From the NCBI GenBank assembly GCA_905182995.1, contig CAJJDP010000017.1, forward strand, positions 680,646 to 744,645: 64,000 nt of DNA. Reading direction: 5' to 3'. Shown here in pieces: positions 13,399-24,962 of this stretch. The first letter of the stretch is position 1, and the number at the start of each line of letters is the position of its first letter. Position numbers and translations under genes: made by a program. Source of the DNA: Paramecium octaurelia. Taxonomy: Eukaryota > Ciliophora > Oligohymenophorea > Peniculida > Parameciidae. The notes beneath the pieces are model-generated. The model was given only the letters and a program-made list of their open reading frames with translations, did not search any database and was not told where the DNA came from.

Positions 13399-13473
13399 AT
13401 GGCAATAATGTTTTTATCTATTATATAACATAAGTTATTTATAACAATCTGCTTTTATTTATGACTATAATAA

Positions 13474-14834
<1,361 letters not shown>

Positions 14835-15001
14835 TACAAAATATTTAAATTAATCCTTATCTGAAATATATATTTAATATTTTCCACCCAAATATATCAT
14901 CATCATTATAATTTACTAATACATCTCATCGTAGGTGCAATCCACTCGATGATTATATTCTATTCCCCATTATGTCTTACTTTTATTATTATTAATACGA
15001 A

Positions 15002-17307
15002 ATGAATTTATTAAATGAGATCAACAGTCTTATTAAGACATCGCAATATCTCAAAGCCTTGAAACTACTCATAAGATATGAATACTAAGATTCTGCAGAA
15101 ATCTGCATTAAAATTGTCAGAAGATATTCATATGTTTGTAATAAGTTACTTTTCAAGTATTTACTGAAATATGATAAAAAATCACATAAAGTTAAGCCTA
15201 TCCTTTACAGAGCTTTTGATGCACTCTATCTATGGAGCCAATATTTGCAAAAAGAAGAAACCATCCACAAGGTCTTCACTCCAAAACGTTTGAGTTGCAT
15301 GTCTCCGCAAGCATCCCAAAAGATCATCAATCAAAGGACTAAAGTTAGTAGGAAATGGCTCTTTCAATAAAAACGATTATTTCTGTAATCCCTGTAGGAC
15401 ACTTTAAAATACCACTATTATTATCTTAAGTTAAGGAAGGAAAATACTTTTGCTTTGCTAATCTTAAAAAAATTTATAGTTGTTAGTTATTTCAGCGATT
15501 GCAATTTTTAACTTCATCAAAAGTCCATCAATAATAGACAAGAGATGCTCATGATCATTGGGTCAGCATACTTTGAAATCAATTCAATGTAACAAACCAT
15601 TGATCATCTATATTTATCAATTATTTTAGGACTAGAAAAAACAGTAATTCCCCTTTTCTATTTGAAAGAACAATTGAGAATATCATAATCAGATAAGCAA
15701 TTTTAAAAATAGATTATGAAATCTACTTCCATTGTTGTTGCCTCGATATCTCTATTAGCCAAAGCACATGAATTGAAAGGAGAAATTTAAGAAATGCAGA
15801 CTTGTATTTCATTTTCCAAATTTGTATGTACCATTCTCATTTTCTTTGAAAAATGTTTCGAATTGTAAAAGGTTATTGAATAAATTGATAACAATAAACT
15901 AGAAACTTATTCCCTTCATCTATAAGAAAATGGAGAGTTAATAAGATTTGCTAAATTTCTAACTGATTATTAAATCCAAAAAAGCAGCACTAGCTTCACT
16001 CCAAGAACATTGTAGGAAGAGTTACTTGAAAAAAGACTAAAGATAGCTGAGTAGCCATAAATCATAGTTAGCAATCATCATTAAATTGAAATTGAAGAAA
16101 CTAACCATTTTCATAAGAAAACCAACAGTGAATTAACTGATACAACCTTAGCATCTGGAAGACCGAGCAAATGTGGAACTGAAATTTAGTTTTTTAATGA
16201 TACTTTAGGATTGACTAGTATTTCAATTTAACAACCCTCAGAATTCTAAAAATACAGGAAATTTACAAAGGTTCATAAGTATAAAAAAAGTGGAAACAAC
16301 TTTTTAGCAAAACTTTTATAATTAAGTGAACACAACAAACATGAGGAATATCAGTTATAGGCCAAGTCAATCAAAAAAGAAAGTTCGTTTAGAACTTTGG
16401 AATAAGAAATTAATAATATAATCGATAGAAGACTACCAAGAAACCATGTGCCCTTTGAGTAATCTTAACTCTTATGCAATAAATTAATTAAGTAAGAATC
16501 TGAGCAAAGAAAAGAATTTCCATTTGCTTATGATATGTTAAAATTTAAATAAGAATTTGGAAGCGGTCTATGCATTTTAGAAGAAAACATTTAAGAAGTA
16601 AATGCTCTAAATTTATTATTTAGTTTAACAAACATTTTGAATTTAATGTTTTAATGTACTTTGATTACCTAACTTAAAGTAAGGAGAGTGCAATGAGTAA
16701 TTTGAAATACAATTAAAACTTTTCTAAACTAAGATTGGCTGAATAAAAATTGATATAATCAAGGAATCTGGTTTTAAAAAAGTAGGTTGAGTCCATTCAA
16801 TAAGAAAAAGAAGAGGAAAAAAAGAAGGACACAGAGAATGAAACTTAAGCGAATTTATTATTTGAAACTGTTTAAAAGAGGAAGACTATGCTTTTTAACA
16901 TTCTAGGTGCGAATGATACTCCAATGAAAACTCCATAAACAAATGAAAGCAAAGTGTAAAAATATGAAAAAAATGTCTTTAAATTCCCTTCTACAAATAC
17001 AACACCAAAAAACAATTCTTTATCTGAATAAATACGACAATTTAGTGCATAAAGAGAAAAACAAATATCATAACAATATTTTAATAAAGCCTAAACGACA
17101 ATCAAGGCTCAACTATTAGAGAGTGAATTTTTGATCGAATAAAAATAGAATCTTAAAAACTATTCTGAACCTCCTGAATTATTATTAACTAAATTGGGAA
17201 ATAATGATGAGTTGGCTAATTCGGTAAAACACTTGAAAGCATCAGGATTTTAAAAGATCTTATTAAAAAAAAGGAAGACAACAAAACTGGCTTCTACAAA
17301 GTTGTGA
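15002..17307 (+). CDS. Large unrecognised protein, Gln/Lys-rich C-terminus
   Basis: 757 residues with one 32-nt intron (16648-16679); the 24-nt alternative leaves the wrong frame, and the 32-nt one restores an open frame to TGA 17305-17307. I do not recognise the family. Residues 1 to ~330 are helical and hydrophobic/basic, with alternating amphipathic segments that could be TPR- or armadillo-like repeats (for example SQYLKALKLLIRYEYQDSAE near the start). The rest is low-complexity, rich in Gln, Asn, Lys and Ser, with a possible coiled coil after the intron (QQEKEEEKKKDTENETQ). No membrane segment or catalytic motif was seen. It shares a divergent intergenic region of about 165 bp with the Rpt1 gene. 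Confidence 0.7.
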
Positions 17308-17449
17308 CTTTGGAATTAAAAGTTGATTACAATATATTACATATTTTTATGCTAATTCTAATGAATAAAATTAGGATAAACTTTAGTATTGATTTAATTC
17401 AAAAAACCAAGAATACTTTCTATTATATTTAGACTTTATAAGATATTAT

Positions 17450-20370
17450 TCAAGATTTGGTTTAGCTAATATGCTTTATTGATTGAGATCTTGCAAATGA
17501 TTTTCTCAATCTCTTTCTCTTTAGTTTTAATGGTAACTTTTTATTTACTTTTTTCAATTTCCCAACTACTATTTCCAAATTAAATCGAGTGTCATAAAAT
17601 TCCATTTATTTTTGTGTATCAATATCGCATTCTTTAGATGCCATAATTTTAGCAATATCCATTTCAATAAATTGTACTTGATCCACATCAAATGTTCTCA
17701 CAAGTTGTGCTGAATGCTAGGCTTAGGGTGTTATTTATCCTTGTTATTATTGGGTCTATAATGTAAGAGCAATTGTTTATTAAAACTGGGTTTGTAAAGG
17801 GTCATCATCTGCCCTTTCACTTTATTCAAGTTTCATCTAATTTAAGATTAAGGTGGCTCTTTTAGCACTGGATTTATATTTTCTTTCTTATTGCACATAT
17901 TCTCTCTCAATTTAGCCGGAGTTTCTATTTTATTAACCCACTTTTTAAATAGAAATTCTAGTCTGTTTTTTTTTTGATTTCATAGATTAAGAATCTTTAT
18001 TATTATCTGAGACTTTCCTTCTCGAATCTCTTCGAATTTGTAACTGATTTTAAGATTTAATTGGTTTATACTCTGATTCATTATCAGAATTAGTCAAACT
18101 AGGTTCCATATCTTCATAAGCAGAATCCTATTAGAAATTGAATTTGTTTGATATAATGAATTCTGAATTGGGTCCAATCTCATTTAATAATCCTTAATAT
18201 GCGCAGTAGTTAAATACTGTAGATTATTAGTTTCTTAATTATCCTAAGGAGTTCTATTAAATAGTAATTAATTTACATTACATTATGAAGTCTCTCTTCT
18301 AATCTAGACCGCATTTTATACACTCTATGTTACTTTTCATCATGATCATTTTTTTTAAATAATCTTAAACTATTTGGTGTATAGAATACGAAAGGACATT
18401 TGATGAAATCGTGATTCTGATGACACAATTCACATCCTCCCATTTTGACTCTTCCACCAAACTCTATTTGATGTTTAACCTAGTAGAAGTGTTCTCTATC
18501 TTCTTGATTATATTTGAGTAGATCTTGTAGATCATCATATGTAATGTAGGCTAACTTTGAGAATTTAATTGCTCTGGTTGAAAACAAAGCTGGGTGTTGA
18601 GAAATGAATGACTTTTCATCAATAGCTTAATTTCTCGAATAGATTTTAATGGTTTTATTGTTACTTATATAGGCTTCTACTTCTCCTTTGAGTATGAAGT
18701 AAATCTTGTCAACTTTTTATCTAATCATTAATTTGTAATTACCCTTTAACAGAGATAATTTCTTCTGGCACGAATGATTATTCTTTAACTAGAATGCACA
18801 ACTTTTCAATGAATTGAGCAGAAAAGTTTTGCCTGATTAATTTAGAAGCACATAACATATTTTTGTAAAAATCAATCTTTACTTCCTTATTTAGGCTTCC
18901 AGATAAATGATACATCAGTTTTTCACATTCTGATTCTTAATCTCTTTCTTGTTTCAAAAAATATTCAAAGAACTTCTTTACTTTCACTTACAAATCCTTA
19001 TTCAATCCTCTTTTCTTAAGAAAAGAATCAATCACTGTCATTCTATCTCTCAAATAATTTTTATTCTCACTCATTTAAGCAAAAATAGACCCAATACTTG
19101 AAATTGTGTATCCAAATATAATTGAACTTAAAAGAGTTACAAAAATTACAAATATCTTCTCGTATTGAGTAACCTATTCGATAATTATGAGACTCATACT
19201 GGTATAATATCTCCATAACCAATGGTCAATGTTGTTATACAAGCCCAATAAAAACTTGTAATGTATCTGGCCTACCAATTATCCTCGACCAAATTTGCTC
19301 TTTGAATCCATGTGTTTTCTTCAAAGGATGATTCTTAGATTGCTATGAAATGCCAAATACAAGCTATAATGTGTGATGCAAACAAGAAAGTTGACATCAA
19401 TGAGATTATATCAACAGCGGATGCAAAATTTACTCTGAGATTCATAGTTTCAACAATGTTTTCGAAAATATACATAACCTTAAAGGATAATACAATTAAG
19501 TACTCTGGACACTCTAAATAGCAACACAAATTCTATATATGGAACATTAGATCGACCGATCATAAACGGTATGAGAACTATAAAATCAAGAGCAAATTTG
19601 CCTTTCAAATAGTGTTTGAAAATCTATCCTCGATTCAATACTAACACTCCTCTTGAGTAATAGGCCACATTAAAATTTAGCATTATTTCAAATACAAAGA
19701 CATATTAAGGCAAGGTGTCTAAAAATAAATTTGCTCCATCAACCACACTTATTTCAAATGAAATCTTAAGAGGTATATAGAGGATGTTTATTAGAAGTAT
19801 GAAAAAGACTAAAACATCCCAATAAAGCTTATATGAATTATCAGGTTTTATTGGTTTAATAATTGATGAAAAAACCTGAAAAAAGCCGAGGTACTATTTA
19901 ATTTTTGTCTATATTAATTCCTTAGAATAATTAGATAATTTACTATTGAACCTTTCTTAGTCTTGCCTCTAATTAATTTTTGTGTTAAATAAAAGTTAAA
20001 ATCAGAAGCTTAATCTCCAATAACTTTGAATTGCCTGTGGTCTAAATAACGTAATTTAAATTTATCCGAATTAGTCAATAGATAAGTAACAAATCGAGCG
20101 ACAAGAACTATAATGTTCAAGGCTCTATCCTTCCAGACCTTGTTTTTAAATCCTTATTTGGCTTCAAATTCATCCGAATCTTAAGAGAGAATGCTCTATT
20201 CACTAACTTCTCGGGAGAGCTTTATTTTATCTAGCATTGTGAGTTGCGATTGTTTCATCTTAAAGTTATTTAAGAATTCATCATCTTGAATGATACTGTC
20301 AAATTTTACTCATGTACACAATAGAGCTTGCCATGTTAGGGCTTGAAAGCGGTTCTTCGTACACAGACAT
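17450..20370 (-). CDS. Cyclic-nucleotide-type voltage-gated K+ channel with zinc-knuckle-like tail
   Basis: 923 residues after six introns (25, 23, 25, 26, 22, 28 nt); ATG 20368-20370, TGA 17450-17452. Six-helix channel core at about residues 150-420. The pore is TLTIGYGDIIP, the GYG filter of potassium-selective channels, split from S6 by an intron after IIP. S6 and a C-linker follow, then a cyclic-nucleotide-binding-like fold (KVDKIYFILKGEVEAY). After it comes CELCHQNHDFIKC, spaced C-x2-C-x3-H-x4-C like a zinc knuckle. The last ~270 residues are Gln/Ser-rich and end in a basic patch (KRKRLRKSF). Likely in the ciliary or cell membrane, contributing to K+ conductance of the swimming response (inference). 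Whether cyclic nucleotides bind cannot be judged by eye. Confidence 0.92.
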
Positions 20371-20510
20371 AAAAATTAAATAATTAAAATTGAATATTCA
20401 TAACTTAATGGCAATGCTACTTTCATTATTAATAGCTGTACAAACACTATTAAAAATATATAAATAGTAAATAAGTTGATTGGATTAATATAAATTTTAT
20501 TTCTTAACAA

Positions 20511-21534
20511 ATGATCAATATGACAACTAAAAGAGAGGAAAGCTTTCTGACCACAAAAGTATCTGATCGCGTGATTACAGTTGAAAACGAATAAAGATCG
20601 ACTTATAACTTTGTTAGAAGAAATTATTTGACAACTACATTTGCCACATTAGCAAACAGACAAACTAATGGAGTCTATAATGTTGCTTTCAATACCCCAT
20701 GTTGCCAACCTTGTCCATAGCCTTGTCCACAACCTTAAGCAATGCCCATGCCAATTTATATTCCAATGCCATATCCATAATAATGTGAAAAGGAGTGCCA
20801 TTGTGAAGAAGAAGAATAATATAAGGAGGAAGTTCTTATATTGAGACAAAGAGTGGCTGAATTATTAAACAGATAGCCATAAGTAAAAGTCGAAAAAGAG
20901 ACAGTCAAAGTTGAAAATACAACTAGAGTATTCTAGCAATTTAAATTTTTAGATAGCAGATTTGTCTATGGAAATAGAAAGATTAAAAATAAATCTGAGA
21001 AATGAATAGGATAGGTTGAGATAAAAGGAAGGAGAATATATGGAATTGAGAAGTGATAATTCATCATAATCTTTGAAAGATAGGTTGGCAATCTTAGAAG
21101 TATTTCATTTTAATAAAATAGAGTTAATTATACAATTCAAAATTGGAGTTAGAAAAACTATAAGGCCTTCTTCAATAGAAGCTTTAAGAATTAGATGAAT
21201 GGGAATAAAGATATCACCATATGGAAAGTACTGTTACTGTAGAGAGTACTGAAACTGTGACTTTGACTAATGTAATCTCTTATTCTCTATGAAGGAAGTT
21301 GAAGTTTGGAAGTCAAGATTTAAGAAATTAAACAATGACTATTTTGAAACATAAGAAAAATTGATTATGGCATAAGCTGAATTAGAAGCACTTAAAAAGG
21401 GCGGTGTCACTGAAGTTAAATCTGTGACTGTCCAATAGAATGTGACTAGTTCCTCTGTAAACAGAGTAATTGAACAATCCTCAAGAGGATCTAGAATCGT
21501 TGATCCAAATCTGGTTGGAAAACTATATCCCTGA
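20511..21534 (+). CDS. Coiled-coil cytoskeletal-type protein with Cys/Pro-rich patch
   Basis: 314 residues from ATG 20520-20522, or 317 from the in-frame ATG at 20511-20513. Introns of 25, 22 and 23 nt give one frame ending TGA 21532-21534. The N-terminus has REESFLTTKVSDRVITVENE, then at about residues 60-90 a Cys/Pro patch with a CCQPCPQPCPQP core and repeated PMP. This is followed by ECHCEEEEQ and a long coiled coil (residues ~100-270, leucine heptads such as LEKLQGLLQQKLQELDEW). Near the end are TVT/ETVT repeats and a basic tail. The shape suggests a filament or cortex scaffold; I do not recognise the family. The tRNA lies on the opposite strand 69 bp past its stop. Confidence 0.75.
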
Positions 21535-21592
21535 AGTTTTTGAATCACAATTGAAAAGACAATATAAAACATATTAATATAAAATTATTTAT

Positions 21593-21602
21593 AAAAAAAA
21601 AA
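21593..21602 (-). terminator. RNA polymerase III terminator of the tRNA
   Basis: On the minus strand the tRNA 3' end runs straight into an uninterrupted T tract (an A run on the plus strand, 21593-21603). This is far longer than the four or more T residues that stop RNA polymerase III. Confidence 0.85.
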
Positions 21603-21674
21603 AGGACCTACTTGGATTCGAACCAAGGTCTTGAGGGTTAAAGCCTCAGGTACTAACCACTATACGATAGATCC
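21603..21674 (-). tRNA. tRNA-Gln(UUA), reads the reassigned UAA codon
   Basis: A complete cloverleaf can be drawn. The acceptor stem GGATCTA/TAGGTCC has 7 pairs with one G-U. The D arm contains AGTGGTTA (A box). The anticodon stem is TGAGG/CCTCA with loop CTTTAAC, so the anticodon is TTA (UUA). The T arm is CTTGG-TTCGAAT-CCAAG (B box). The base after the acceptor stem is U, the discriminator normal for eukaryotic tRNA-Gln. Anticodon UUA pairs with UAA, which is glutamine in ciliates such as Paramecium. No intron. Identity is secure from the anticodon; glutamine charging is inferred from the known ciliate code and the U discriminator. Confidence 0.96.
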
Positions 21675-22236
21675 TATAGTTATTCTTTTAGCTACCCAAA
21701 ACTATTTCAATATATCTATTTACAAAGAATACATAATTTATTATAAGAGAAATAATAATTAATATAAATTACTATTGACTCTGTTAAATTTGAATTGGAT
21801 CACACTATTATCATACACAATCAAGGCACTAGAAGAAATAGTACTCTCAGTACTAAATAAGGATAAGTTTCAAATAATAATAATATTGAAAAGATAATTT
21901 TTTCAATAATTTCATAAATTGACTAAATTACAGAAGTATAAAAATTTGTTCTATTTTGTATTAATACAGACTTAAATTATGTTAGTATTGATTATTGTGG
22001 TTTAAATCACAATAGATCTTTTAATGATAAACCTGTTGAATTGCAAAAAATTGATCGATTAGAGTTGGAGACAGATATTTATGCTTTAATCATCAACAAT
22101 TCAATTATCTTATTCTCTAACAATTTTTGATATATTCGTTTATATATACACAAATAATTGAGAATAAAAATGATAAAATGTTTATAAATCTTGTAATTAA
22201 TCAAAAAAAAGAATTGTTAAATTATTCAATCAATCC
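21675..22236 (+). other. Spacer with an open, start-less coding-like fragment
   Basis: AT-rich stretch between the tRNA and the pseudokinase. One plus-strand frame is open from about 21740 to TGA 22128-22130, with protein-like composition (DSVKFELDHTIIIHNQGTRR, later EVQKFVLFCINTDLNYVSID). There is no ATG anywhere upstream of it as far back as the tRNA, and I could not build an intron that supplies one. It may be a gene remnant or chance, since with a single stop codon long open frames arise easily. I see no other feature here. Confidence 0.3.
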
Positions 22237-23729
22237 TCAAATATTTGGACTTAAGCATTTCTTTAAAACACTATAACGTGGTTTTAATGAACTTGCTTTT
22301 TCATCTGATAATAATCTTGATGAAATGAAATTTTCAGTTTATGGACTTTAAGAATGATTTTATGAGATCTTTGAATCTGAAGAATCAGAGATTGTTGGTA
22401 GTTTGAGAATATTTTGGAAATTAGAGATTAATTATTATTCCTTTATAGAATATTTAGGAGCAAATCTAGAAGTACGCTTAAAATCATGGTTGATCTATTG
22501 AGGTATTCCCTAAATTTTAGATGTACGTCTAGCTGTTGCAAGCTTAAAGACATCCAAATTTAATATGTCTGAACATTTTATTGAATCCATTTATGTCTTG
22601 CCTTTTAAAGTAAAGAAAATTTCAAAAAATTGCAACAAAAGTGGATTTAAGTCCAAAAACTCTAGATCAGACATACTCTCATAGTTCTTCATTAATAATT
22701 CATCTAAAATTTATGTTTCTTGGTAAAGTTTCTTTGAAAAGATACTGTAGATTATGATGCCTAAGGATAGTATATCCTTTTTTCTAATAAATTAAATGAG
22801 TGAGGTTTAATCATAAAAATTGAGATTTTTCGAGCTTGCCATATTTTGTTATATAATTTCAGATTTTCCAAAGTTGATTATGCATGCCGATGTTAAATCT
22901 TGCTAATCTCTAAGGAGAATATTGTCGAATCTGATATCTTAATGAAATATGTTTCTTTCATGCATATAATTAAGTGATTTGAATAAGGTTTACATCAAGA
23001 TTACAGTTTCTTATTCAGAGTATCTGAATCTGAATATTGAATTTTTCAAATGTCCTCCTTCCAATAAATCTGAAACTATAAATATTTTGTCGTCACTCTC
23101 AAATGTCTCATGTAATTTAAGTAAATTATTGTGATTAATTTAACGAAGAATAGTAAGCTCGTTAATTAACTAATGTCTTTCACTAGCGTTATTTCTTTAA
23201 ACTAAACTCTTATCAATTATTTTTACGGCTACCTTTTACCCATTAATGATTTTAAAAGCCTTAAATACCTAAGATAATTTTAAGAATTACTGAAGAGCTA
23301 AATCTCTCACTTAATTTTTAACCTAATTTGTACTTTAATGAGAAGTCAGTTTGGATTACAAATTTTTTTATTTATTTCCACATTTCTATTATCTCTCCAA
23401 AAAACTCAACAAATTATCCATTTTTGCTTATTCGTAACCCTAATTATTGTGTTTTTGGATGCAATGCCTTCTTAACACAGACATTCTCTAGGTTAATATG
23501 TCTTTCTCCTTTCTTCCATGAACTAAATAAATACTTCTTCAATAATTTTCATTGTGAATTCATGCAAAAATATCGTCACAGTATATTGTCGATTATTAGA
23601 TTTCATGAGAAAAGTTCCAAATAATGTAAACTCCGTTTAGAATTGTGGAGGATTGCAAAACAATTCCTTCCCATCATTAAAGAAAGATGATTTAGAATAA
23701 TCAGATTGCAGAGTAATCGTTTTTTTCAT
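22237..23729 (-). CDS. Pseudokinase with N-terminal PH-like region
   Basis: 482 residues; two 22-nt introns give exactly 483 codons with TGA 22237-22239. Same architecture as the kinase at 9182-10628: PH-like N-terminus (residues ~20-145, ending GEIIEMWKQIKKFV), then a kinase fold. The VAVKIIDK lysine and the C-helix region are kept, but the glycine loop reads GQKLSERFSSSV (second and third glycines lost). The catalytic loop reads HQDIRFDN (HRD to HQD, Lys to Arg), DFG is NFG, and no APE-like segment is visible. The HQD glutamine is encoded by TAA. The long open frame and clean splicing argue against a simple pseudogene, so a non-catalytic kinase-like protein is more likely. The C-terminal ~100 residues are Ser-rich. 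Confidence 0.82.
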
Positions 23730-24210
23730 TAAAGAATGAAATATTTTCTTTCAATAATTATATTATCAATTCATATACTCATTACAAATTGAAATGATAT
23801 TTATCATGATAGGTTTTAAATGTTCAATTGATTTATGTTTATTTTAGTAAATATTTGATAAATATATTTGAATCTGGCCAAGTCATTATTAGCTCCTGAA
23901 AATTGAAAATTTTGGTTAAATTAATTGTCAAATTTAATATGATTCAAATAGCATTAGGTAGGTACATATCTATTTCTCTAATAATTTATATAAACTAATA
24001 AGAAATATTTTATTAATTGGAGAATTTTCTTATCACATAAATTATAAAATACCAATTTACTTAAAATATTGAATTTATCAAATAAGATTTTATAAAAATT
24101 CGTTTCAAGTTGGGTAAATTGCTCATTCAGTATGGAGCATTACTTTGGAGAAATTTATGACATTATTCATTTTGGTTTTATATTCGAAATAAATATAATT
24201 AGATTTTTTA
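23730..24210. other. AT-rich intergenic stretch, no gene seen
   Basis: About 480 bases between the pseudokinase start and the 3' end of the next minus-strand gene. It is strongly AT-rich with homopolymer tracts. No supported reading frame, tRNA or repeat was found. It must contain the pseudokinase promoter. Confidence 0.5.
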
Positions 24211-24924
24211 TCAATAATACTGAATAATTATAATTGTGTAATAATTTTCTGAAGGAACAAAAGTAGAAACATCATTTTTATTTTCTCTTCAATAATTCTC
24301 CCAATTACTTTTGTTAAGTGATACTGAAAGGGATCGAAGAATCCACATTCTTAAATTTCACAGTTTTAGTTTGTTTAGAAGTGTTTTTCGCTTTTTTCTT
24401 AAGTATACTTCTATTAGCATTTATTGAATTTTCATATGATGAGTTCATATTGTTAGAATCAAAATCAAGTAAGGAACCAAATATATTATTGGAATTAGTT
24501 TATACTTTCTCGTTTTTTTGTAACGAGCTCTAAACAATTTCTTGATCAGTGTGATTAGTTGAAGATGCAGCTTGTTATCCTTTTGGTTATTCTTCTGTTA
24601 TTCCTTTGTTTATCTCAAAATGAGAAATGAATTTTGTGTTTATAAAATAACAAGTGGCATATTGAGGGCCAAAATAATCAGTATTGTTTTGTTCAGAAAA
24701 ACTTTCAGAGAGTCTATCAGTTTACTATTTACAACAATTTGCACTCTATCCCATTTAATTATAATTAATTAGATATTTCGATGGAATTAAATTTGGGTAA
24801 ATTTGCTGCAGATATTTTATATATATAAAACAGATAATAAGAAAATCTTATCATTTATTGATTACAGAGATGTATTAATAATAATTTTTTGCCTGTATTT
24901 CAAGAGGAAATATATTTTATTCAT
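24211..24924 (-). CDS. Unrecognised Ser/Asn/Lys-rich protein, start uncertain
   Basis: About 223 residues if it starts at 24922-24924. A 22-nt intron (24287-24308) near the end and a 20-nt intron upstream give exactly 224 codons with TGA 24211-24213; without the last intron it would end at 24272. The middle is polar and disordered (DRLSESFSEQNNTDYFG, then SSLQKNEKVQTNSNN) with a basic patch KKKAKNTSKQTKTVKFKN. I do not recognise it. The first ~60 residues are odd (hydrophobic, few charges) and may be spacer if the true start is further in. The divergent coiled-coil gene starts only 38 bp away. Confidence 0.45.
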
Positions 24925-24962
24925 AAATAAAATTAAAATAAATCTTTTTCAAGATCAAAACC

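Noticed and set aside
16656-16679. 24-nt intron in the large unrecognised gene at 15002-17307
   Set aside because: Removing it leaves the wrong frame and an early TGA; the 32-nt intron 16648-16679 restores the frame to the end.
22178-22357. Plus-strand frame with protein-like text (KHFFKTLQRGFNELAF)
   Set aside because: It lies antisense to the spliced C-terminal coding part of the pseudokinase, whose frame and introns are consistent, so it is a shadow.
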